A stretch of DNA of 5,177 nt from Smithella sp. (GTDB lineage: Bacteria > Desulfobacterota > Syntrophia > Syntrophales > Smithellaceae). The notes below the pieces were generated by a model. That model did no database searches, was not told the origin of the DNA, and saw nothing but the letters and a program-made list of their open reading frames with translations. The translations under genes were made by a program, and so were the position numbers. Where the stretch lies: assembly GCA_012797505.1 (NCBI GenBank), contig JAAZOZ010000195.1:1-5177 (forward strand), given 5' to 3'. Positions 1-5,177 of this stretch are shown piece by piece (the stretch's first letter is position 1; each line of letters begins with the position of its first letter).

Positions 1-15
1 TCCGTCCGGCCCGCC

Positions 16-789
16 TCAGAACAACGTCTTTGCGGCATCCTCCATGGCCCGCGTCAGGCCTGCGGTGTCGCGGGCATCCGCTCGGGCGCGAATCTTTTGC
101 GCGACGCGCGCGTAAGACGCCAATATCTTCTTCGTGTGGGGATTCCCGGCAAGAATATCCGCATAAAGTCCGGGTGTGTCCGTAAATACCTTTCGGACGA
201 TCTCCATTTTGGTTGTAAAAATCGGCGTGGAAAACGGCTGCAGCTCCGGAAACGGAATCCCCGCTTCGGCAACCGCCATACCCAGGACGATGGTGTTGAA
301 ATGGTTGAGGGCCTGAACGACCGACATCATCTTGTCATGCCTCCGGGGCGTTGTCTCCAAAACCCGATAACCGGCCTTTTCAAAAACGGCCTTCATCAAA
401 GCATAGCCGTTCTCGCCCCGCCCCCGGCAAAGAACCACGGAATGTCCGGCTGGATCGCTGACCGACGGACCGAACAGCGGGTGGCAGCCGACCACGTCCG
501 CTTCGGAATGCGAAAGCATCAACGCCACCGGCTCTGTTTTCAGCGACGTTAAATCCATCAGCAGCCGGCCGGGTTTCACCCTCGGCCCGACTTCCCGAAT
601 GACACCTGCCGTCGCCGCAATCGGCACGGCAACCACCACCACATCGCATCGGCCGGCCAGATCCACCGCCGTGGTTTTTGTTGCCCGGCCCGCCACGCTC
701 ACGGCCAAACCCTGCGCGCGCAGCAGTCCGGTCATCCAGCGGCCCATGCCGTGCGTTCCGCCGATAATGCCCGCCGTCATTTTTTTCAT
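16..789 (-). CDS. tyrA: Prephenate dehydrogenase, short single-domain type (archaeal-like)
   Basis: Its expected role is the oxidative decarboxylation of prephenate to 4-hydroxyphenylpyruvate on the tyrosine branch. The 257 residues hold an N-terminal Rossmann domain and a helical dimerisation/substrate domain, with no fused chorismate mutase or ACT domain. Visible motifs are GIIGGTHGMGRWM 7-19 (nucleotide binding), DVVVVAVPI 49-57, LLMDLTSLK 76-84, GCHPLFGPS 101-109 with the likely catalytic His103 (E. coli His197), VVQALNHF 157-164 and GLYADI 207-212. The GIIGGTHG, LLMDLTSLK and LFGPS wording resembles archaeal TyrA more than classic Bacillus-type proteins. I chose the ATG at 789 because it forms an ATGA overlap with the aroC stop; ATG at 780 is a possible alternative, and longer in-frame readings run into aroC. 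The segment after the second beta strand is VAGRAT with no acidic residue, so NADP use is possible. At the prephenate-binding Arg position (E. coli Arg294) there is Lys200 preceded by Arg199. Arogenate use is not excluded. Confidence 0.9.
   Translation of the reverse strand: MKKMTAGIIGGTHGMGRWMTGLLRAQGLAVSVAGRATKTTAVDLAGRCDVVVVAVPIAATAGVIREVGPRVKPGRLLMDLTSLKTEPVALMLSHSEADVVGCHPLFGPSVSDPAGHSVVLCRGRGENGYALMKAVFEKAGYRVLETTPRRHDKMMSVVQALNHFNTIVLGMAVAEAGIPFPELQPFSTPIFTTKMEIVRKVFTDTPGLYADILAGNPHTKKILASYARVAQKIRARADARDTAGLTRAMEDAAKTLF
370..385 (+). repeat. 16-base direct repeat, copy 1 (inside tyrA), part of an imperfect dyad
   Basis: ACCGGCCTTTTCAAAA on the plus strand is identical to bases 2939-2954. 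Here it is followed by ACGGCC, so that GGCCTTTT and AAAA..GGCC form an inverted repeat with a small offset. On the coding strand it specifies Phe136-Glu-Lys-Ala-Gly140 of TyrA. No known element is recognised. Confidence 0.5.
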
Positions 790-1862
790 CGGCCACCCGC
801 TTTCTGTCGAAGCCAGTGATCCGCCAGCACCAGCAGGACCATCGCCTCGCAAACCGGAACGATCCTCGGAATCACGCAAATATCGTGTCTGCCGCCGACC
901 CGGATCGAACGCTCCCGGCCGCTTTCGTCCACCGTCTGCTGGGGCAGGGCGATGGAGGGGATGGGTTTGCAGTACACCCGGCAAACAAGGTCCTGACCGG
1001 TGGTGATGCCTGCGAGGATGCCTCCGGCGGAATTTTTGACAAAGCCTGCGGCATCCATCGGATCATTGATCTCGGACCCATTTTTTGACGCGACCGCACA
1101 GCCCTCGCCCACTTCCACGGCCTTCACCGTTCCGATGCTCATCAGGGCTTTGGCCAGGTCCGCATCCATCTTGTCGAAGACCGGCTCCCCCAAACCGGCC
1201 GGGCATCCCCGGACAAGGATTTCCACCACGCCGCCCAGCGTGTCCCCTTCCTTCCGGACGGCAGCCAGGCGCTCCTCCATGGCCGACGCCGCCTGCGGAT
1301 CGGGACAATACAGGGGGCTTTCGCGGACTCTTTTTTCCCAGTGTTGATCCCGCGTCAGAGCATCCGGCGAAATCCCGATGCCGCCGATGCTCCGGGTATA
1401 GGCAATCACCTCCATGCCGGCGGCCCGGACCACTTTGCGTGCAACCGCGCCTGCCGCGACGCGCCCGACGGTTTCCCGTCCCGAAGCGCGTCCACCCCCG
1501 CGCCAGTCCCGGAGGCCGTATTTTTTCCAGTACGTGTAATCCCCGTGGCCGGGGCGAAAAACATTCCTCAACTCGTCGTAATGCTCCGATCGCGCGTCGG
1601 TATTCCGGACCAGCAGCGCTATCGGCGTGCCGGTGGTTTGACCCTCAAAAACGCCGGAAAGGATTTCCACCCGGTCTTTCTCGGCGCGGGACGTCGAAGC
1701 CGCTGATGTGGAAGGCCTGCGTCGGTCCAGCTCCCGCTGTATCTCTTCGGGAGTCAGCCGGATCCCGGCCGGACAGCCGTCAATCACCGCGCCCAGCGCG
1801 GGGCCGTGCGACTCCCCCCACGTCGTAACGCAAAACAAGGTTCCCCACCTATTGCCTGCCAT
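786..1862 (-). CDS. aroC: Chorismate synthase
   Basis: It removes phosphate from EPSP by anti-1,4-elimination to give chorismate, using reduced FMN as a catalytic cofactor that is not consumed. The 358-residue length is normal for the bacterial family. The three family signatures are present: WGESHGPALGAVIDGCPAG at 15-33 with His19 (E. coli His10), RPGHGDYTYWKKYG with His107 (E. coli His106) running into RGGGRASGRETVGRVAAGA at 121-139, and the C-terminal GGRHDICVIPRIVPVCEAM at 323-341. FEGQTTGTPIAL 72-83 and NSAGGILAGITTG 277-289 also fit the family. Sequence alone does not show whether FMN is reduced by this protein (bifunctional form) or by a separate reductase; monofunctional is usual in bacteria. 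The ATG at 1862 follows the aroK stop by 17 bases, with GGGGGA three bases upstream. Its TGA overlaps the tyrA start as ATGA. Confidence 0.97.
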   Translation of the reverse strand: MAGNRWGTLFCVTTWGESHGPALGAVIDGCPAGIRLTPEEIQRELDRRRPSTSAASTSRAEKDRVEILSGVFEGQTTGTPIALLVRNTDARSEHYDELRNVFRPGHGDYTYWKKYGLRDWRGGGRASGRETVGRVAAGAVARKVVRAAGMEVIAYTRSIGGIGISPDALTRDQHWEKRVRESPLYCPDPQAASAMEERLAAVRKEGDTLGGVVEILVRGCPAGLGEPVFDKMDADLAKALMSIGTVKAVEVGEGCAVASKNGSEINDPMDAAGFVKNSAGGILAGITTGQDLVCRVYCKPIPSIALPQQTVDESGRERSIRVGGRHDICVIPRIVPVCEAMVLLVLADHWLRQKAGGR

Positions 1863-1865
1863 ACG

Positions 1866-1871
1866 TCCCCC
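1866..1871 (-). promoter_or_regulatory. Shine-Dalgarno-like site for aroC
   Basis: GGGGGA lies in the 17-base gap between the aroK stop and the aroC ATG at 1862, three bases before the start. This is the only gene junction in the window with a gap instead of an overlap. The spacing is short, so the match is only moderate. Confidence 0.45.
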
Positions 1872-1879
1872 AATAATCG

Positions 1880-2443
1880 TTATTCGATCGTCTTCTGTTT
1901 CAAGGTCTGCATTTTTGACATGATGCCCGCCTCCAGAAGCTGCCGATAAATCTCTTCCGCCGCCTGTTCGGCATTTTTGTTTCGCGTTTCCACCGTGTAA
2001 TCGGCAACCGACCGATACAGCGGGGCTCGCTGCAATAACACAGAGCGGGTTTCTTTGATCAGATCTCCGTCTGTCAGCGGCGGGCGGCTCTGTGTATTTT
2101 TCGCGTCGCGGCGCAGCCGCTCCACGACATCCGGCAGGTCTGCTTTCAGGTAAATCACGACACCCGTTTTTTTCAGCAGCCTCCGGTTTTCATCCGCCAA
2201 AACCACTCCGCCGCCGGTGGCCAGGACGCAAACCGACGGATCCTGAAGAGAAGCCAGCGTCTGCGTTTCTCTCCTGCGGAATTCCTGCCAGCCTTTCAAC
2301 GCGACCATTTCCGCGATGGACATGCCCGCCGTTTTTTCGACGAGTTGATCCGCATCTACGAAAGGCACGCCGAGTTTTCGCGACAAAAGCCTGCCGACGG
2401 TGGACTTTCCAGACGCGCGGCAGCCGATCAGGATGATTTTCAT
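1880..2443 (-). CDS. aroK: Shikimate kinase
   Basis: It phosphorylates shikimate at the 3-hydroxyl with ATP, giving the substrate of the AroA encoded just upstream. The 187-residue protein is a P-loop kinase: Walker A GCRASGKS 7-14, the DAD motif 30-32 whose second Asp binds shikimate, GWQEFRRRE 51-59 with the shikimate-binding Arg56, the GGG loop 77-79, a lid Arg120 in SRPPL, and Arg139 in QRAPLY. I chose the ATG at 2443 because MKIILIG is the usual first strand; the in-frame start 16 codons upstream would read through the end of aroA and add residues no shikimate kinase has. The ATG overlaps the aroA stop as ATGA. A GGGAG lies at 2459-2455, 11 bases before the start, which is weak placement, so coupling to aroA is likely. 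The C-terminus carries roughly 13-17 residues (ending MSKMQTLKQKTIE) beyond where the family often stops. The symbol aroK rather than aroL is by convention, since the sequence does not separate them. Confidence 0.95.
   Translation of the reverse strand: MKIILIGCRASGKSTVGRLLSRKLGVPFVDADQLVEKTAGMSIAEMVALKGWQEFRRRETQTLASLQDPSVCVLATGGGVVLADENRRLLKKTGVVIYLKADLPDVVERLRRDAKNTQSRPPLTDGDLIKETRSVLLQRAPLYRSVADYTVETRNKNAEQAAEEIYRQLLEAGIMSKMQTLKQKTIE
1919..1934 (-). promoter_or_regulatory. Internal Shine-Dalgarno plus in-frame ATG near the 3' end of aroK
   Basis: Inside aroK, a full GGAGG (1934-1930) is followed after 8 bases by an ATG (1921-1919) in the aroK frame. Initiation there would give a 13-residue peptide, MSKMQTLKQKTIE, ending at the aroK stop. 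It is a better-placed ribosome site than those of the called genes. It may be chance, since the bases also encode LEAGIM of AroK, or it may deliver ribosomes just upstream of aroC. Function is not established. Confidence 0.35.
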
Positions 2444-3696
2444 AATTTGTCCAGCTCCCGCCAGAAGCCCGGAAAAGATTTGTCCACACATTTTTTGTCG
2501 GCGATTTCAATCCCCGGCGTGGCCAGCCCCGCAACGGCAAAACTCATTGCAATGCGGTGATCGTTGTACGTTTCAATGTCCGCGGCATGGGGAATGCCTC
2601 CCTCGATCGTCAAACCGTCCGGCCGTTCGGACGCGGCGATCCCCACACGGCTCAGTTCGCTTGCCATCGCCGCCAGGCGGTTGCTTTCCTTGATTTTCAA
2701 ATGGGCGGCATTGGTCATCACCGTCTTTCCCCTGCGATACGCCGCCAGAACCCCGACCGTCGGCACCATGTCCGGCATATTTCCCATGTCCAGCGTCACA
2801 TCGCCTGCGGCAAGGCTGTTCGGCGCGGAAACTTCCACCCACGCCTCGCCGCTTTCGATCCGGCAGCCCAGTTTCTCCAGAACATCCAGCAGGCCGATGT
2901 CCCCCTGGGCGCTCTCCCGGCGAATGCCGTAAACGCGGACCGGCCTTTTCAAAAGGGCCGCCGCCAGAAAAAAATACGAGGCGCTGGAGACGTCTCCTTC
3001 CACATCATACGCCCGACCCTCGTAAATCGACTGGGTTCCAACGCTGAACAAATCGCGTCCCGTGCGGTAAATTTTTGCGCCGAAATCCTTCATGACGCCG
3101 ACCGTCAAATCAATGTAAGGCGCGGAGACAATATTTCCCGTGAGGGAAAGCTCGATCCCCTTGGCTGTGTAAGGAGCGCACAGGAGCAACGCCGAAACAT
3201 ACTGCGAGCTTTCGATATCGGTCAGTGTAATTTGCCCCCCCCTCAGTCCGTTGGCCGATACGGTGACAGGCGGGCACTGGTTTTTGCACGCGATGTTTAC
3301 CCCCATGCCCTTCAGGGCCTCAACCAGAGGGCCGACCGGCCGTTCCAGCAAACGCGGCTCCCCGGTCAGAACATACGTCCCGCGTCCCAGGCAAACCAGC
3401 GCCGTTAAAAACCGCAGCGCCGTGCCGTTGTTTCCCAGAAAGATTGCACGGTCCGGATTGGCAATCGCCCCGCCGGTTCCGACAACCCGGATTCCGCCGT
3501 CAACCCCCTCCAGACGGGCGCCCAGCAGATTCAGTCCTTCCATCAAATGACGGGTGTCCTCCGCGATTAAAGCGCCCCGGATCAACGATTCCCCCCGGGC
3601 CAGCGCCGCGGCAATCAGAGCCCGCTGCGTCAGGCTCTTCGAACCTGGCACTTCCACGCTGGAAACTTTTCCCGGCAGGTCTTTCTCAGGATTCAT
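2440..3696 (-). CDS. aroA: 3-phosphoshikimate 1-carboxyvinyltransferase (EPSP synthase)
   Basis: It transfers the enolpyruvyl group of PEP to shikimate 3-phosphate, the sixth step of the shikimate pathway, in the cytoplasm. The 418-residue product is a little shorter than many bacterial EPSP synthases but complete. Visible motifs in order are PGSKS 17-21 with the substrate-binding Lys20, LGNNGTALRF 87-96 (the PEP/glyphosate loop), ERPVGPL 118-124, SSQ 163-165, GDVSSASYFFLAAA 234-247, the MPDMVPT segment with Asp309 (equivalent to the E. coli catalytic Asp313), KESNR 336-340 with Glu337, NDHR 378-381 and DKSFP with Lys406. The start ATG at 3696 lies inside the end of aroDE and has a GGGAAAGG Shine-Dalgarno-like stretch 10 bases upstream. 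The position matching E. coli Pro101 in the loop is Phe96, and the loop reads NNGT rather than NAGT, so glyphosate sensitivity cannot be assumed. The stop TGA shares four bases (ATGA) with the start of aroK. Confidence 0.97.
   Translation of the reverse strand: MNPEKDLPGKVSSVEVPGSKSLTQRALIAAALARGESLIRGALIAEDTRHLMEGLNLLGARLEGVDGGIRVVGTGGAIANPDRAIFLGNNGTALRFLTALVCLGRGTYVLTGEPRLLERPVGPLVEALKGMGVNIACKNQCPPVTVSANGLRGGQITLTDIESSQYVSALLLCAPYTAKGIELSLTGNIVSAPYIDLTVGVMKDFGAKIYRTGRDLFSVGTQSIYEGRAYDVEGDVSSASYFFLAAALLKRPVRVYGIRRESAQGDIGLLDVLEKLGCRIESGEAWVEVSAPNSLAAGDVTLDMGNMPDMVPTVGVLAAYRRGKTVMTNAAHLKIKESNRLAAMASELSRVGIAASERPDGLTIEGGIPHAADIETYNDHRIAMSFAVAGLATPGIEIADKKCVDKSFPGFWRELDKL
2939..2954 (+). repeat. 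16-base direct repeat, copy 2 (inside aroA), part of an imperfect dyad
   Basis: This is identical to bases 370-385. It is followed by GGGCC, giving the perfect 13-base dyad CCTTTTCAAAAGG, flanked by GGCC arms with one extra G. It lies in aroA around Leu249-Lys-Arg-Pro252, in a different reading frame from copy 1, so the identity does not come from a shared peptide. It could be coincidence. Confidence 0.5.
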
Positions 3697-5177
3697 GCTG
3701 CATTAACCTTTCCCGGACGGCATTTCTCATCACCGCCAGCGGCGCTGCTCTGCCCGTCCATAACATCAACTGCTCCGCTCCCTGCCTGACAAACATTTCC
3801 AGTCCCGGGATGACCTTGCAGCCCTTCGCTTCCGCATCCCGAAGCAATTTCGTCTTCAGGGGATTATAGACGACATCCGCCACGACCCGGTAATTCGCAA
3901 GAACGGACGGAGGGACGGGCGATTTTTGTATATCCGGAAACATGCCGACCGGCGTCGTGTTAATAAGGCCGAAGGCCTTGATTTTACTGATCTGTGCCAA
4001 CGGATAAAACGGACAGCCAAACTGCATGGCCAGCGCCATGCCCTTCTCCGGCGTCCGGTTGACAATGACCGGCCGCCCGCCTTCTTTCCGGATTCCGTAT
4101 GCGGCCGCCCGCGCCGTGCCGCCCGCGCCCAGAATCACAAATCTCCTGCCCCTGATCTGCGTTTTTTCCTTCAGCGCCGCCATCAGTCCCAGCCAGTCCG
4201 TGTTATGGCCGATCAGGCGGCCGCAATCGTTCACGATCGTGTTGACCGCCCCCACAGAGGCTGCGTCCGCGTCGATGTCGTCAAGATACTCCATGACCGC
4301 CGTCTTGAAAGGAATCGTGACCGATGCACCCCGGATGTTCATCGCCCGAATGCCGGATACGGCGCCCGCCGGATCGGCGATGCAAAAGGCGCTGTAAGAA
4401 GCGTCGATGCCCATTGTCCGGAAAGCCGCCTGATGCATCAGCGGCGACAGGCTCTGGCGAACCGGGTTTCCCAGAAGGACGAAATGAAGTTGGTTCTGCT
4501 GCGGCTCAACGGACGGACGATGCGGGCGCAGAAGTTTCTGAAAAGTCCTCATCTCCCTGAGCGTCAACTGGCCGGGTGCGGAAGCCCTGCCGCCCGGTAA
4601 AACGGCAAACCCCAGATAACTTCCCCGCGAAGGCGCAAGCACCCGGCTGATCTGCCCCTTTTCCCCCATGCACATGGCGATGATTTCCCGCCCCTGGTGT
4701 TTCGCATAGTCAATCAGATTCAGCACGGCGGCGTTATCGGACAGACTTCGGGCGTACGAAACAATTTTCACGATGTCGGCGCCGGCCCGCGCACAGGCCT
4801 CAAAGATTTTCTTCAGCGAGGCCAGCGACGGGGTTTTGTAAGGGTCGTGCCAGGAAACGATCAGCCGCGCAGGATTTGGGCGGCTGTGGCACCAGGATCG
4901 CATCCGCGAAACGGCTCTGGTCCCTTCCGCAAGCTCGATATCAATAAAATCCGCTCCCGATACAACAGCCTCCCGCAGCAGCTTCATTTTGGCCGCTTTG
5001 GTTCTTTCTCTTGCGGGAAGGAGCGCGCGATTTTCCTGCGCCGGCCCGGATTCTTCCCTCCTGCGGCACGTCACAATAATTTTGACGCTCGCCGAGGCGC
5101 GCCTTGCCGCGCGGATCAACTCCGACACGTCTCCATCCGCGATCCAATCCATGCGCAATTCGATCAGATCGGCGAGA
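3686..5177 (-). CDS. aroDE: Bifunctional type I 3-dehydroquinate dehydratase / shikimate dehydrogenase fusion, 5' partial
   Basis: This cytoplasmic enzyme would dehydrate 3-dehydroquinate to 3-dehydroshikimate and then reduce that to shikimate with NADPH. Residues are numbered from the first complete codon in the window. The type I DHQase domain (about 1-216) opens with ADLIELRMD at 2-10, then shows TCR at 36-38, a WHDPYKTP stretch with catalytic His110, DIVKI with the Schiff-base Lys137, and SAPGQ at 199-203. A short linker (about 218-229) leads to the SDH domain (about 230-496): shikimate-binding SLSP 242-245, catalytic-type Lys291 in TIPFK, Asp327 in NTD, the NADP-binding GAGGTA 350-355, NRT 373-375 that suits the NADPH 2'-phosphate, NTTPVGM 406-412 and a closing Q-x9-G segment. 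The frame stays open to the right edge, and the motif E-L-R lies so close to it that perhaps 25-40 N-terminal residues are missing. The TTG at 5158 is therefore not the start. The stop TGA overlaps the start of aroA by 11 bases. Confidence 0.95.
   Translation of the reverse strand, partial: LADLIELRMDWIADGDVSELIRAARRASASVKIIVTCRRREESGPAQENRALLPARERTKAAKMKLLREAVVSGADFIDIELAEGTRAVSRMRSWCHSRPNPARLIVSWHDPYKTPSLASLKKIFEACARAGADIVKIVSYARSLSDNAAVLNLIDYAKHQGREIIAMCMGEKGQISRVLAPSRGSYLGFAVLPGGRASAPGQLTLREMRTFQKLLRPHRPSVEPQQNQLHFVLLGNPVRQSLSPLMHQAAFRTMGIDASYSAFCIADPAGAVSGIRAMNIRGASVTIPFKTAVMEYLDDIDADAASVGAVNTIVNDCGRLIGHNTDWLGLMAALKEKTQIRGRRFVILGAGGTARAAAYGIRKEGGRPVIVNRTPEKGMALAMQFGCPFYPLAQISKIKAFGLINTTPVGMFPDIQKSPVPPSVLANYRVVADVVYNPLKTKLLRDAEAKGCKVIPGLEMFVRQGAEQLMLWTGRAAPLAVMRNAVRERLMQHES
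3707..3714 (-). promoter_or_regulatory. Shine-Dalgarno-like site for aroA
   Basis: GGGAAAGG on the minus strand lies within the last codons of aroDE, 10 bases before the aroA ATG at 3696. It supports that ATG, which sits inside the upstream gene. Purine-rich but without a full GGAGG. Confidence 0.5.

Noticed and set aside
1..15. GC-rich bases after the tyrA stop as a terminator
   Set aside because: Only 15 bases are visible, with no complete hairpin or following T run on the coding strand. Nothing can be called.
780..786. Run of seven A residues at the tyrA start as a programmed slippage site
   Set aside because: The frame is AUG AAA AAA AUG, which is not a canonical slippery arrangement, and no alternative frame product or stimulatory structure is evident.
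790..984. N-terminal extension of tyrA by 65 residues
   Set aside because: It would overlap aroC extensively; the extension is low-complexity Arg/Gly/Pro/Ala, and the Rossmann fold begins right after the ATG at 789.
1465..1489. Chorismate synthase signature reads RASGRET instead of the common RSSARET
   Set aside because: Gly is an accepted alternative to Ala at this place in the family signature, so it is ordinary variation.
1085..1828. 247-residue open frame on the plus strand
   Set aside because: It is antisense to aroC and very rich in Pro, Arg and Ser, with no family motif. A composition artefact.
2444..2491. N-terminal extension of aroK by 16 residues
   Set aside because: It lies inside the aroA C-terminal coding region, and shikimate kinase normally starts directly with the strand before the P-loop, as MKIILIG does.
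2557..3408. 283-residue open frame on the plus strand
   Set aside because: It lies wholly antisense to aroA, whose motifs are intact. Its translation is rich in Arg, His, Gln and Pro without recognisable domains, as expected from an antisense frame in GC-rich coding DNA.
5156..5158. TTG as the start codon of the aroDE gene
   Set aside because: The frame continues open to the window edge and encodes LADLIE just upstream, completing the conserved DHQase ADLIELR motif. The real start is outside the window.

Overview
The window holds one tightly packed run of five genes, all on the minus strand, and is almost entirely coding. Read in the direction of transcription (right to left) they are: a fused 3-dehydroquinate dehydratase/shikimate dehydrogenase (aroDE type, 5' end cut by the window edge), EPSP synthase (aroA), shikimate kinase (aroK), chorismate synthase (aroC) and a short single-domain prephenate dehydrogenase (tyrA). 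Identities rest on family motifs visible in the translations.

Layout: aroDE 5177 to 3686, aroA 3696 to 2440 (11-base overlap with aroDE), aroK 2443 to 1880 (ATGA overlap with aroA), a 17-base gap, aroC 1862 to 786, and tyrA 789 to 16 (ATGA overlap with aroC). Only the 17 bases between aroK and aroC and the last 15 bases of the window lie outside a called gene. I see no promoter, terminator, RNA gene, mobile element or CRISPR array. The operon promoter must lie beyond the right edge, and the run may continue past the left edge.

Together the genes cover all five consecutive reactions from 3-dehydroquinate to chorismate (dehydratase, dehydrogenase, kinase, EPSP synthase, chorismate synthase), plus the tyrosine-branch oxidation of prephenate. 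The first two pathway steps (DAHP synthase, dehydroquinate synthase) and chorismate mutase are not in the window. The overlapping stop/start codons point to one polycistronic message with coupled translation.

The sequence is GC-rich and clearly bacterial in organisation. The DHQase-SDH fusion together with an archaeal-like short TyrA would suit an anaerobic Desulfobacterota (deltaproteobacterial) lineage such as the Syntrophales or relatives, but this is a tentative inference from memory of gene content. The window is a core-metabolism operon, and I found no evidence of a new defence, mobile or regulatory system. The points worth a second look are small: residue changes in TyrA and AroA, a strong internal Shine-Dalgarno/ATG at the end of aroK, and a 16-base sequence repeated exactly in two genes in different reading frames.
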